Shown here piece by piece: positions 56,711-64,000 of a DNA stretch of 64,000 nt. The DNA comes from Solirubrobacteraceae bacterium (GTDB lineage Bacteria > Actinomycetota > Thermoleophilia > Solirubrobacterales > Solirubrobacteraceae), in NCBI GenBank assembly GCA_016462625.1, contig JAEMSV010000005.1, positions 1 through 64,000 of the forward strand. The letters are read 5' to 3'. The position numbers were made by a program, and so were the translations under genes. The notes under the pieces were generated by a model. It was not told the DNA's origin. It did not search any database and saw only the letters and a program-made list of their open reading frames with translations. Every line of letters begins with the position of its first letter. The first letter of the stretch is position 1.

Positions 56711-57715
56711 GTGACCCAGACCGCCCGCAAGCGCGAACTCGGCCGCGGGGAGCGCGTTCTTCCCGGCGTGTGGCGCCTGCGCCTCCCGCTCCCGTGGCCC
56801 GGAGTTCCGCACGGCAACGCGTGGGCGCTCGCCGCAGGCGACGGCATCGTCCTCGTCGACACCGGCATCCACGAGCCGGGCTCGATGGACCAGCTGGTCC
56901 GTGCGCTCGACCAGGTCAACCTCAAGCTCGAGCACATCAAGCTGCTCGTCTGCACCCACGCGCACAGCGACCACTACGGCCAGGCCGCGACGATCGTCGA
57001 CCAGATCGGCTGCGAGCTGTGGATGCACCCGGCCTACGAGGACATGGTCAAGCACGCCGAGGACCCGGAGGGCGCCCTGAACCGCCGCCTGGAGATCGCC
57101 CTCCAGAGCGGGGTTCCCGAGGCGCCGCTGCGGAAGTTCGCCGAGGAGCGCAAGGGCGCGAACCCCGGCATCGCGCGGGTCATCGCTCCGGATCGCCCGC
57201 TGGTCCCCGGCGTCGAGATCGAGACCGACCTCGGCACGTGGACGGTCCACAACACACCCGGCCACGCGCCGAACCACGTCTGCCTGTTCCAGCCCGAGCA
57301 CCGGCTGCTCATCAGCGGCGACCACCTCCTCGGGCGCGTCAGCCTGTTCTTCGACCACGGCTACACGCCCGACCCGGCCGGCGAGTTCCTCGCGTCGCTG
57401 GACGTCGTCGAGGGGCTCGACGCGCGGCTCTGCCTCGCGGGCCACGGCCGCACGTTCAGCGACCTGCAGGCGCACATCGACGCCAATCGCAAGCTGGTCC
57501 ACGAGCGGCTCGACGCGGCGGAGCGCGTCGTCTCCGAGAGCGGGCCGATCTCGCCCTTCGACGCGGCGTTCGGCGTGTACGGCGAGGCGATCAAGCACAT
57601 TCCGCCGTACTGGTGGACGACGAAGATGATCGTCTACATGGAGCACCTCGAGGTCACCGGGCGCGTGCGCAGGATCACGGAATCCGGCGAGCCCGACCGG
57701 TTCGTCAAGCCGTAG
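56711..57715 (+). CDS. MBL-fold metallohydrolase, long form
   Basis: 334 residues. Metal motifs LVCTHAHSDHYGQ (HxHxDH), HNTPGHAPNHVCL (His), LISGDHLLG (Asp) and LAGHGRTF (His). A C-terminal helical extension (HIDANRKLVHERLDAAERV to WWTTKMIVYMEHLEVTGRVRR) resembles the LACTB2/winged-helix-like tail of type-II MBL enzymes. Substrate unassigned. metF starts about 25 bp downstream. Confidence 0.88.
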   Translation: MTQTARKRELGRGERVLPGVWRLRLPLPWPGVPHGNAWALAAGDGIVLVDTGIHEPGSMDQLVRALDQVNLKLEHIKLLVCTHAHSDHYGQAATIVDQIGCELWMHPAYEDMVKHAEDPEGALNRRLEIALQSGVPEAPLRKFAEERKGANPGIARVIAPDRPLVPGVEIETDLGTWTVHNTPGHAPNHVCLFQPEHRLLISGDHLLGRVSLFFDHGYTPDPAGEFLASLDVVEGLDARLCLAGHGRTFSDLQAHIDANRKLVHERLDAAERVVSESGPISPFDAAFGVYGEAIKHIPPYWWTTKMIVYMEHLEVTGRVRRITESGEPDRFVKP

Positions 57716-57739
57716 TTCCTCTAATCTCCTGTGCCAACG

Positions 57740-58639
57740 ATGCGCATCGACGAGATCATCGAGAACGCCGCCCGCCCGGTCTTCTCCTTCGAGTTCTTCC
57801 CGCCCAAGACGCCTGAGGGCGAGGCCAACCTCCAGCGCGCGCTGGAGGAGCTGCAGGCGCTCAAGCCCGACTACGTCTCCGTGACGTACGGCGCGGGCGG
57901 ATCGACCCGCGGCAAGACGCTGGACATCATCGGCGACATCAAGCGCCAGCACGGCCTCGAGGCGATGGCGCACTTCACGTGCGTCAACGCGACGACCGAC
58001 GATCTCCGCGGCGTGCTGAACGAGATGCGCGAGGCCGGCATCGACAACGTGCTCGCGCTCCGCGGCGACCCGCCCGCAGGGCAGGAGCGCTGGACGAAGA
58101 CCGAAGGCGGCCTCGAGTACTCACGCGAGCTGGTCGAGCTGATCGAGGACGAGTACGAGTTCGCGATCGGCGCGGCGTGCTTCCCCGAGGTCCACATCGA
58201 CGCGAGCGACGCCGAGGCGGACCTGCGCTACCTCAAGGAGAAGGTCGACGCCGGGGCCAAGTTCCTCATCACCCAGCTCTTCTTCGACAACGCGTACTAC
58301 TACGACTTCGTCGATCGCGCGCGGGAGATCGGCATCGACGTCCCGATCATCGCGGGCATCATGCCGATCATGAACGCGGGCCAGGTCAAGCGGATGACCG
58401 CGATGTGCGGGTCGGCGATCCCCGAGGCGCTCCAGGAGCAGCTCGAGCAGCGCGCCGATGATCCCGCGGCGGCCGCCGAGCTGGGTGTCGCCTACGCGAC
58501 GCTGCAGTGCGCGGATCTGCTCGCCAACGGCGCGCCGGGGATCCATTTCTACACGCTGAACAAGTCGCCCTCCACCCGGGCGATCCTCAGTGCGCTGCGG
58601 CTGATGAAGCCGTGGGAGCGCGCCGGCGCACCCGTCTAG
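57740..58639 (+). CDS. metF: 5,10-methylenetetrahydrofolate reductase
   Basis: 299 residues from the ATG at 57740; a GTG 9 nt earlier is possible but lies too near the -10-like TAATCT (57722-57727). FSFEFFPPKTPEGEANL, VSVTYGAGGSTRGKTLD, NVLALRGDPPAG (the FAD/folate site) and ITQLFFDNAYYYDFVDRA (key part QLFFDNAYYYDF) are canonical. FAD-dependent reduction to 5-methyl-THF for methionine synthesis. Short form without the eukaryotic regulatory domain. Confidence 0.95.
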   Translation: MRIDEIIENAARPVFSFEFFPPKTPEGEANLQRALEELQALKPDYVSVTYGAGGSTRGKTLDIIGDIKRQHGLEAMAHFTCVNATTDDLRGVLNEMREAGIDNVLALRGDPPAGQERWTKTEGGLEYSRELVELIEDEYEFAIGAACFPEVHIDASDAEADLRYLKEKVDAGAKFLITQLFFDNAYYYDFVDRAREIGIDVPIIAGIMPIMNAGQVKRMTAMCGSAIPEALQEQLEQRADDPAAAAELGVAYATLQCADLLANGAPGIHFYTLNKSPSTRAILSALRLMKPWERAGAPV

Positions 58640-58678
58640 AATCCGGCTCGTTTCAGCCCCTCCGGGTGAACGGAATTC

Positions 58679-58721
58679 GGTGAACCTGATTCACCAAGGG
58701 CGTGCGGCCACGACGTAGCGT
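58679..58721 (+). promoter_or_regulatory. Promoter of FG-GAP gene 2 with conserved GATTCACCA box
   Basis: GATTCACCA at 58688-58696, 19 bp, then TAGCGT at 58716-58721; spacing identical to FG-GAP 1. Here the box is also the right half of the dyad GGTGAA-N5-TTCACC (58679-58695). The transcript would have a leader of about 35 nt with AGGAGG before the ATG. Confidence 0.6.
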
Positions 58722-58764
58722 TGCGGCCGCGCTCGGGTCCCCCGACCCACCCCCAGGAGGCCGT

Positions 58765-60504
58765 ATGTCCTCGTTCGTCCGCAGGTCCGCCCTGCTCTTG
58801 CCCTGCCTCGCCGTATCCGCACTCGCGGCTCCGGCAGCTGCCCCCGCGGCCACAACCGCGGAGCTCCACACCACGATCACCGGTTTCGCGAAGTACGAGA
58901 TGCGCGCCCAGGAAGCGGGCGACGTCAACGGCGACGGCCGCGCCGACGTGCTCGTCTCCTCCGGGTACTGCGGGCCGGTCCGCGTCGTCTTCGGCGCGGC
59001 CGCCGGCGGCACGGTGTCGCTCGACGCGCTCGGCGCCCGAGGCCTGACCATCACGGGCCCGGACGGCGAGTGCATCACTCCGGTGCGCCTCGGGGACGTC
59101 AACGGCGACGGCCGGGACGACATCGGCCTCGCGCCGAACGACAACCCCTACCGGGCCGAGATCACCCCGGGCCGCGTCGTCTTCGGCCGGGCGGCAGGCA
59201 CGGTCGACGCCGGAGCGCTCGGGAGCGCCGGCCTGACGCTGACCCCCGGCAGTGGGGTGACGCTCCGCAGCATGTTCCGCGTCGGCGACGTCAACGGCGA
59301 CGGGAAGGCCGATGTCGGCCTCGCGGAGACCTTGACGCTTCCGGGCGGTACGCCGCGGACGGCGGCGGGCGCGCTGTTCGGACGCGCCGCTGGCGGGTCG
59401 ATCCCCGTCTCGACGGCGACCGGACTGCACGCCGTGCGCGGGGGTGAGCCCGGGTCCGCCGACAACGTCGCCGAGGTCTCTCCGGCCGGCGACGTCAACG
59501 GCGACGGGAAGGGCGACATGATCGTCGCCCTCGCCCCACGAAACACGCAGCTCGTCTACGGCCGGACGACGGCCGGGGTCGTCGACGTCGCCGCGCTCGG
59601 CGCATCCGGCGCGGACATTCCGGGCCAGGAGGGCGCCGTCTGGGACCCGCTCGGCGACATCAACGGCGACAAGCTCCCCGACTACGCGACGACGCTCCTG
59701 AGCGGGAACGACGCCGACTACCCGCAGGTCGCCATGTTCAGCTCGCGGACCGGGCCGCTGTTCCCGCTGGCCGACCCGGCGTCCCGCGGGCTGAAGATCC
59801 GCGCGAGCCTCGGCGATCTCGGCTTCGGCCAGCTCGGCGCGACCGGCGATCTGAACGGCGACGGCCGCGGGGAGGTCTCTGCGGTGGCGAGCTACCCGAT
59901 CCGGTCCTCCAACCCGGACAACCTCAACTCCGAGACGGATCCGCTGAGCCTCAACTACCTCGTCGCGGGGACGACCGCGACACGGTCGGTCGATCTGCGG
60001 ATCGCCGGGTCGTGGGGCATCCGCCTCGACGCGATCCCGGATCGCTACTCGCTCGTGGGCGGTCTGCGCTTCACCGGTGCCGGCAAGGGCCAGGTCCTGG
60101 CCGAGGGCGCGACGCAGCTGCGGGTGTACGACGTCGTCGACCGGCCCGCGCCCGCCGCGGACACGACGGCGCCCGTCGTGTCGAACCTGCGGTTCGCCAA
60201 CGCGAGGATCCGCGGCGCGTGCGGCGCCCTCTGCTTCACGCGGGATCCGGCGCAGACCAACCTGACGTTCTCCGTCGGCGAGCGGGCATACGTCGATCTG
60301 TCCTTCCGCCGCGATGGCACGTCGTCGGTCATCACCGCGAAGGGCTCGATGTACCCCGGCCCCGCGTACCTCCGCGTCTACGGCCAGTCGGGCAAGTTCG
60401 GCGGGAACCTGCTGCCCGCCGGACGCTGGACCGCGACGCTCACCGCCACGGACATGGCGGGGAACAAGAGCGCGCCCGTGACCGCCTCGATCACGGTGCT
60501 CTGA
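58765..60504 (+). CDS. Secreted FG-GAP/VCBS repeat protein 2
   Basis: 579 residues, paralogue of the protein at 53014. Signal peptide ALLLPCLAVSALAAPAAAPAA, then blades with calcium loops GDVNGDGRADV, GDVNGDGRDDI, GDVNGDGKADV, GDVNGDGKGDM, GDINGDKLPD and GDLNGDGRGEV, then an Ig-like tail ending DMAGNKSAPVTASITV. The start after the signal, ATTAELHTTITG, matches AITTELHTTILG in copy 1. No enzyme motif. AGGAGG upstream of the ATG, unlike copy 1. Confidence 0.87.
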   Translation: MSSFVRRSALLLPCLAVSALAAPAAAPAATTAELHTTITGFAKYEMRAQEAGDVNGDGRADVLVSSGYCGPVRVVFGAAAGGTVSLDALGARGLTITGPDGECITPVRLGDVNGDGRDDIGLAPNDNPYRAEITPGRVVFGRAAGTVDAGALGSAGLTLTPGSGVTLRSMFRVGDVNGDGKADVGLAETLTLPGGTPRTAAGALFGRAAGGSIPVSTATGLHAVRGGEPGSADNVAEVSPAGDVNGDGKGDMIVALAPRNTQLVYGRTTAGVVDVAALGASGADIPGQEGAVWDPLGDINGDKLPDYATTLLSGNDADYPQVAMFSSRTGPLFPLADPASRGLKIRASLGDLGFGQLGATGDLNGDGRGEVSAVASYPIRSSNPDNLNSETDPLSLNYLVAGTTATRSVDLRIAGSWGIRLDAIPDRYSLVGGLRFTGAGKGQVLAEGATQLRVYDVVDRPAPAADTTAPVVSNLRFANARIRGACGALCFTRDPAQTNLTFSVGERAYVDLSFRRDGTSSVITAKGSMYPGPAYLRVYGQSGKFGGNLLPAGRWTATLTATDMAGNKSAPVTASITVL

Positions 60505-60514
60505 GAGCGAGCCG

Positions 60515-62242
60515 TCACCGGTCCAGCAGCTGGCCGATCACCTCGTCGGTGGCCCCGGTCGAGAGGGCCAGCTGCAGGGCCGTGGCGGCGACGAACCCGA
60601 GGGTCCCGTCGTCGCGGGCGCGGGTCACCCCGGCCCGCAGCCCGTCGGCGAGCTCGTCCTCGCTGAGCGTGCGGCGGGTGTCGGGGTCGACGAGGTTCAG
60701 CAGCAGCTCCTCGCGGGAGATCTTCAGCTTGCACGCACCACCGTCGAGGACCGAGAGCAGCACGCGCTGCACGTCGTCGTACTGGGCGTCGCTCTTGGGC
60801 CGTTCTCGCGCCCCGCACGGGTTGCGGGTCGCGGTCGGCTCGTAGGTCCCGCCGCCCGAGGCGACGTACCCGATCGCCAGGCCGCCGCCGATCAGTGCGG
60901 CGACCCCGGCGCCAGCGAGCGCCGCGCCGCGGGCCAGCCCGGTGGTGAACAGCAGCGGGATGAGCGCCAGCAGCGCGAGCAGCCCTGCGAGCTGAAGCGA
61001 GCGCGAGAACGCGGCGGTGCCGGCCCGGTCGAGCTGGTCGTCGAGGGTGTCGGCGATGGCGTTGATCACCTGCGGATCCCCGTCGACGCCGGTGAACGCG
61101 GGTGCGAGATCAGGCAGGCGACCGTCGGCCGCGGTGACCGTGTCGGCGAGCTTCTGCGCGAGATCGATCTTCGCCTCCAGCCCGATCGGCGCGTCGAGGA
61201 GGACGGCGAGGCCGGCGCGCTCGGTGCGGTCCTGTTGCGTGTCGAGGTCGGCGGTGAAGACGGGTGTGAGCAGCAGCAGGCCGACGACGACGCCGGCGTG
61301 GCGGGCCATGATCGTCCAGCTCGCCGGGCCCGCGAGCGTCGTGACGTGGGGGACGGCGACCGTCGTCAGCGCGGGGAGCGCGGCGCCGAGCCCGAACCCG
61401 ATGAGGGCCTGCGGGGCGACGAGCCACCACCACGAAGCGTCGGGCAGGAGGCCGAGGGCGACCAGGCCGCCCGCGACCGCCACCGTGCCCGCACCCGCCG
61501 CCGCGGCGACCGGGATCCGCGCCTCCAGCGGGCGGGCGAGGATCGCGGCGACCGGCATCACGCTCACGGCGACGGCCGCGCCTGCCGGACCGTAGCGCCA
61601 GCCCTCGATGAGCATCACGACGAGCAGGAACAGCGCGGCCGTCAGCGCCGCGCTGAGGAAGGCCAGCGCCAGCAGCGGGCCGAACGCCGGACGGCCGCTG
61701 CCATCGTCGCGTTGCAGGACCCCCACGCCCAGCAGCCCGCCGATCGCGAGCAGGGCGACCGGGGCCTGGAGCGCGAACATGGCCTCCCACGACAGGTACT
61801 CCGTGAGCAGGCCGCCGGCCGCCGGGCCGAGGACGGCGCCGAGCACGCCCGCCAAAGCCCACGTGCGCAGTCCGGCCGACGGCACGCGCGGGTCGGGGTC
61901 GTCCCCCGCGCGGACGAGCGCGAGCGCGGCCGCGACCACGGCGGCGCCCGCGACGCCCTGCACCACGCGGCCGGCGATCAGCATCTCCAGCGAGGTCGCC
62001 TTCGCGCACACCAGGCAGGCGGCGGCGAAGATCACGAGCCCGCCGGCGTACGCCGGTTTGGGTGCCAGCCGCGCGGCCGGGATCGCCGCCACCGCGAGCG
62101 CGATGTTGAAGGCGGTCAGCACCCAGGCCACGCCGGCCACCGTCGCGTCGAGCGAGCGCAGGATCTCCGGCAGCGCGAGCGTGACGACCGACGAGTCGGC
62201 CAGCACGAGGCCGGCTGCGAGGGCGGGGAGGAAGCGGCGCAC
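60515..62242 (-). CDS. MFS transporter with long C-terminal extension
   Basis: 575 residues. 12-14 membrane helices: DSSVVTLALPEILRSLD in TM1, RVVQGVAGAAVVAAALAL, and AVLGPAAGGLLTEYLSWEAMF (motif C region, key part GPAAGGLL). Motif A is weak (ARLAPKPAYAGG lacks the DRxGRR core), so transport is likely but the coupling ion is not clear. An extracytoplasmic loop between late helices (about 310-400) and a soluble C-terminal 110 residues (NPCGARERPKSDAQYDD; REELLLNLVDPDTRRTLSED) are unusual. GTG start, 5 nt after the small upstream gene. Confidence 0.78.
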   Translation of the reverse strand: MRRFLPALAAGLVLADSSVVTLALPEILRSLDATVAGVAWVLTAFNIALAVAAIPAARLAPKPAYAGGLVIFAAACLVCAKATSLEMLIAGRVVQGVAGAAVVAAALALVRAGDDPDPRVPSAGLRTWALAGVLGAVLGPAAGGLLTEYLSWEAMFALQAPVALLAIGGLLGVGVLQRDDGSGRPAFGPLLALAFLSAALTAALFLLVVMLIEGWRYGPAGAAVAVSVMPVAAILARPLEARIPVAAAAGAGTVAVAGGLVALGLLPDASWWWLVAPQALIGFGLGAALPALTTVAVPHVTTLAGPASWTIMARHAGVVVGLLLLTPVFTADLDTQQDRTERAGLAVLLDAPIGLEAKIDLAQKLADTVTAADGRLPDLAPAFTGVDGDPQVINAIADTLDDQLDRAGTAAFSRSLQLAGLLALLALIPLLFTTGLARGAALAGAGVAALIGGGLAIGYVASGGGTYEPTATRNPCGARERPKSDAQYDDVQRVLLSVLDGGACKLKISREELLLNLVDPDTRRTLSEDELADGLRAGVTRARDDGTLGFVAATALQLALSTGATDEVIGQLLDR

Positions 62243-62247
62243 GCGGT

Positions 62248-62538
62248 TCAGTCCGCGGCGGGGTCGCGCTCGGGGGTGAGCCCCTCGGCGACCATCGGCC
62301 GCCCGTTGAGCTCGTACCGCACGTCGACGCTGTGGTGCTCGCGGTAGGTGCCGATGCCCCAGGCGCCGAGGAACCAGCGCCAGAACCCGAGCTTGCCCTC
62401 CTGCACGAGCGACCGCGTGAACCGCAGCTCGCCCTCGGCGAGGTCGTAGTCGACCCCTTCCTGCTGGGGCACGCCGTTGATGTAGACCGACAACGGAGGC
62501 TGGACCTGTGCGGGCAGGCGAATGACGGAACCGGTCAC
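62248..62538 (-). CDS. Small conserved-type protein of unknown function
   Basis: 96 residues, beta-rich by eye (PPLSVYINGVPQQEGVDYDL, ELRFTRSLVQEGKLGFWRWF). VYINGVPQQEGVDYDL resembles the tail/receptor-binding strand pattern VNGVLQxxxxDY found in many small proteins, but no family is certain. GTG start with TACGCT 6 nt upstream. Likely cotranscribed with the MFS gene 5 nt downstream. Confidence 0.6.
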   Translation of the reverse strand: MTGSVIRLPAQVQPPLSVYINGVPQQEGVDYDLAEGELRFTRSLVQEGKLGFWRWFLGAWGIGTYREHHSVDVRYELNGRPMVAEGLTPERDPAAD

Positions 62539-62544
62539 GGTCGG

Positions 62545-62550
62545 AGCGTA
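62545..62550 (-). promoter_or_regulatory. -10 hexamer of the small protein-MFS operon
   Basis: TACGCT on the minus strand, 6 nt before the GTG at 62538. Confidence 0.5.
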
Positions 62551-62581
62551 TCCGGGGTGGGGTGGGGGCCGGTGTCCTCGC

Positions 62582-62587
62582 TATCGT
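62582..62587 (+). promoter_or_regulatory. -10 hexamer of the YgjP-like gene
   Basis: TATCGT, 8 nt before the ATG at 62596. Confidence 0.5.
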
Positions 62588-62595
62588 CGCCGCGG

Positions 62596-63255
62596 ATGTC
62601 CGCCGAGCCCGCTTACGCCCTCCGCCGCTCCGATCGGGCGCGCCGGGTGCGGGTGAGCGTCCGGGACGACGGCATGGTTGAGGTCGTCCTGCCGCGCCGG
62701 GCGCCCGAGCGGCTCGCCGACGAGGCGATCGTCGAGCTCGCCCCGTGGATCGCCCGCCGCCGCGCGGAGGTCGAGCAGACCCAGGCGCTGCTCGCCGAGC
62801 GCGACGGCACGCTGCCGTTCCTCGACGAGGTCTTGACGCTCCGCCCCGAGCCGGGCCGCACGCGGGTGCACCGTCGCGGCGACCTGCTGCTCGTCCCCGA
62901 CCACGATGCCGAGCCGGCGATCGAGCGCTGGTACCGTCGGGCGGCGCGGGCCGAGATCGAGCCGCGCGTCGCCGAGGCGACGGCCGCCATCGGCGTCGAG
63001 TCGACCAAGCTCACGATCCGCAATCAGCGCAGCCGCTGGGGGTCGTGCTCGGCGACCGGCGCGCTGTCGTTCAACTGGCGCCTGCTGCTCGCGCCCTCGG
63101 AGATCCTCGACTACGTCGTATGGCACGAGGCCTGCCACCTCGTCCACATGGACCACTCGCCCTCGTTCTGGGGGCTCCTCGCCGCCCACCGGCCGGACTA
63201 CCGCCAGCCCAAGCGCTGGCTGCGCCGCCACGGCGCGACGCTCGTCCTCAGCTGA
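62596..63255 (+). CDS. YgjP-like (DUF45/M48-related) metal-dependent hydrolase
   Basis: 219 residues. RNQRSRWGSCSATGALSFNWRLLLAP (key part SRWGSCS) and VVWHEACHLVHMDHSPSFW (HExxH-like HEACH with a third His) are the YgjP/WLM signature. Predicted zinc metalloprotease fold; physiological substrate unknown. Start chosen at 62596 because of TATCGT 8 nt upstream and the family-like opening. A perfect palindrome follows. Confidence 0.9.
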   Translation: MSAEPAYALRRSDRARRVRVSVRDDGMVEVVLPRRAPERLADEAIVELAPWIARRRAEVEQTQALLAERDGTLPFLDEVLTLRPEPGRTRVHRRGDLLLVPDHDAEPAIERWYRRAARAEIEPRVAEATAAIGVESTKLTIRNQRSRWGSCSATGALSFNWRLLLAPSEILDYVVWHEACHLVHMDHSPSFWGLLAAHRPDYRQPKRWLRRHGATLVLS

Positions 63256-63305
63256 GGCGGGCCGGCCCCTCAAGGTCGGCGTGTCCGGGGCGACTAGAAG
63301 CGGGT

Positions 63306-63329
63306 GGCATCCCCGGATCCGGGGATGCC
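63306..63329. repeat. Perfect 24-bp palindrome between the YgjP-like gene and the chemoreceptor gene
   Basis: 12-bp half-site GGCATCCCCGGA with no spacer, ending 30 bp before the receptor ATG. As RNA it would fold into a 10-bp stem with a 4-nt loop. Either the YgjP-like terminator or an operator for the receptor gene. Confidence 0.7.
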
Positions 63330-63359
63330 GGACCCCTTGTATCAGGAGCCGATCCGACC

Positions 63360-64000
63360 ATGATCTCTGTCCGCCACTGGAGCCTGCGCACGAAGCTGCT
63401 CGCCGGGTTCGGCGTCGTGCTCGTCCTCCTGGGCCTGACCGCCGCAGGCGGCATCGTCGCCATGAACCGCCTCGCGTCCGTCGAGCGGCAGACCGAGCGG
63501 GAGATCCATCCGCTGGTCGCTGCGGCCGGCGATGCGAAGGCGGCGTTCGCCGACACCCACTACGCGCAGGCGGCTTCCGTCGTCACGGGGGACCGCGAGG
63601 ACTTCCAGGACGACCGCGGCACCTTCGAAGACACGCTGCGCAGTGTCGGCACTCGGGTCCGGACCGACAAGGACCGGGCGCGGTTCGCCGCCGTCCGCCA
63701 GGCGTATGAGACGTACATGCGCGCCGACGCCAAGCTGGTGACCGCGGGGCGCTCTGGCGCAGCGGCTGCCGCCGAGGTCCTCGGCACGGACGTCGACGAA
63801 TCCGCCGACGGCGTGAGCGAGCAGCTCGACGGCCTCGTCGCCCAAGCCGGCGCCGATCAGGCCGCTGCCGCCGAGGACTTCCAGGACACGCGCACGAGCG
63901 CGACCCGGCTGCTCATCGGCCTCAGCATCGGAACGATCCTGCTCGGGCTCGCGCTCGCGCTTCTGATGGGCCGCTCGTTCACGGGCCGCGCCCGGAGGAT
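63360..64000 (+). CDS. Methyl-accepting chemotaxis-type receptor (partial; runs off the window)
   Basis: First 213 codons of an open frame that continues past the end. ATG at 63360 with AGGAG about 11 nt upstream. The cytoplasmic start SVRHWSLRTKLLAGFGVVLV is typical of 4HB_MCP/HAMP proteins, followed by TM1 (to about 35, LVLLGLTAAGGIVAM), a four-helix-bundle sensor domain with coiled helices (EREIHPLVAAAGDAKAAFAD), and TM2 (LLIGLSIGTILLGLALALLMG) at the window end. The signalling domain is not in view, so a histidine kinase or guanylate cyclase with the same sensor is not excluded. Confidence 0.7.
   Translation, partial: MISVRHWSLRTKLLAGFGVVLVLLGLTAAGGIVAMNRLASVERQTEREIHPLVAAAGDAKAAFADTHYAQAASVVTGDREDFQDDRGTFEDTLRSVGTRVRTDKDRARFAAVRQAYETYMRADAKLVTAGRSGAAAAAEVLGTDVDESADGVSEQLDGLVAQAGADQAAAAEDFQDTRTSATRLLIGLSIGTILLGLALALLMGRSFTGRARR

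Noticed and set aside
53120..60000. Repeated GGCGACGTCAACGGCGACGG-like segments, at first sight a repeat array
   Set aside because: They encode the calcium loops (GDVNGDGRxD) of the FG-GAP propellers, lie in frame, vary at third positions, and are unequally spaced, so they are protein repeats rather than CRISPR or satellite DNA.
1..64000. Mobile elements, prophage, CRISPR, tRNA or rRNA genes
   Set aside because: I saw no transposase or integrase motifs, no cloverleaf with CCA-type end, no rRNA-like conserved blocks and no regularly spaced direct repeats outside coding sequence. A tRNA scan would be needed to exclude a missed tRNA.

Overview
The window is chromosomal DNA from a very GC-rich, Gram-positive-type actinobacterium. 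The gene content best fits the Thermoleophilia/Solirubrobacterales (Solirubrobacter/Conexibacter-like), which is an inference. Supporting features are EndoMS/NucS mismatch endonuclease, a Kgd-type fused 2-oxoglutarate dehydrogenase, an ECF sigma/RskA-like pair, a BTAD/SARP-type regulator, many GTG starts, many ATGA/GTGA gene overlaps, and secreted FG-GAP and clan-A glycosidase-like proteins. I found no rRNA, tRNA, CRISPR array, insertion sequence, prophage or origin. Gene density is about 95% and no gap exceeds about 235 bp, so the window looks like ordinary core/shell chromosome rather than an island.

Layout. 1-5.7 kb: a NarL-type sensor kinase (its regulator begins at the window edge), an M42 aminopeptidase, an ECF sigma/anti-sigma pair, a HAD phosphatase, a HEAT-like protein and a secreted protein. 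5.7-12.3 kb: a DsbA-like protein, the ribosome-associated ATPase EttA, a CHASE-PAS-GGDEF-EAL c-di-GMP enzyme and a J-like/TPR protein. 12.3-18.3 kb: a VOC protein, a DHA2-type MFS exporter, a secreted glycosidase-like protein, NucS and an ammonium transporter. 18.3-24.7 kb: ArsR-SulP, TetR-SnoaL, an MBL hydrolase, a crotonase and two tandem S51 peptidases. 24.7-27.5 kb: a coupled REC-PAS-histidine kinase and REC-EAL pair. 27.5-32.2 kb: a TetR-controlled His-rich membrane protein, a second TetR, YjbQ, an ATL/MGMT-like protein and a membrane protein. 32.2-37.9 kb: Nudix-DUF3817-Kgd operon. 37.9-44.7 kb: PAS-PAS-GGDEF, a gloA-ppx-araC-VOC cluster, and UbiB-VTT. 44.7-52.9 kb: a second secreted glycosidase-like protein, pyruvate kinase, SARP-methyltransferase, DUF4242, and a hypothetical-aminotransferase-M29 operon. 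53-64 kb: two FG-GAP paralogues, MBL proteins (one fused to SnoaL), MetF, a second MFS protein, a YgjP-like metalloprotease and the start of a chemoreceptor.

Three themes stand out. (1) At least 28 genes carry a TANNNT-like -10 hexamer 6-13 nt (mostly 6-9) before the start codon and no Shine-Dalgarno, a strong signature of leaderless transcription. A minority (sigma factor, amt, MFS, the REC-kinase, methyltransferase, the second FG-GAP gene, the chemoreceptor) have a clear Shine-Dalgarno. (2) c-di-GMP signalling is over-represented: two GGDEF proteins, both with RxxD I-sites, and two EAL domains, one in a phosphorelay operon. (3) The 2-oxoglutarate dehydrogenase polypeptide carries two lipoyl domains and a subunit-binding domain ahead of the usual E2-E1 fusion.

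Several cis elements are crisp: duplicated 16-bp dyads over a tetR promoter, three TGTACA iterons at 14-bp period between a tetR and its neighbour, a motif conserved with identical spacing before both FG-GAP genes, and long perfect hairpins between convergent genes. Coordinates and starts were read by eye. Family names rest on motif recognition, not database searches.
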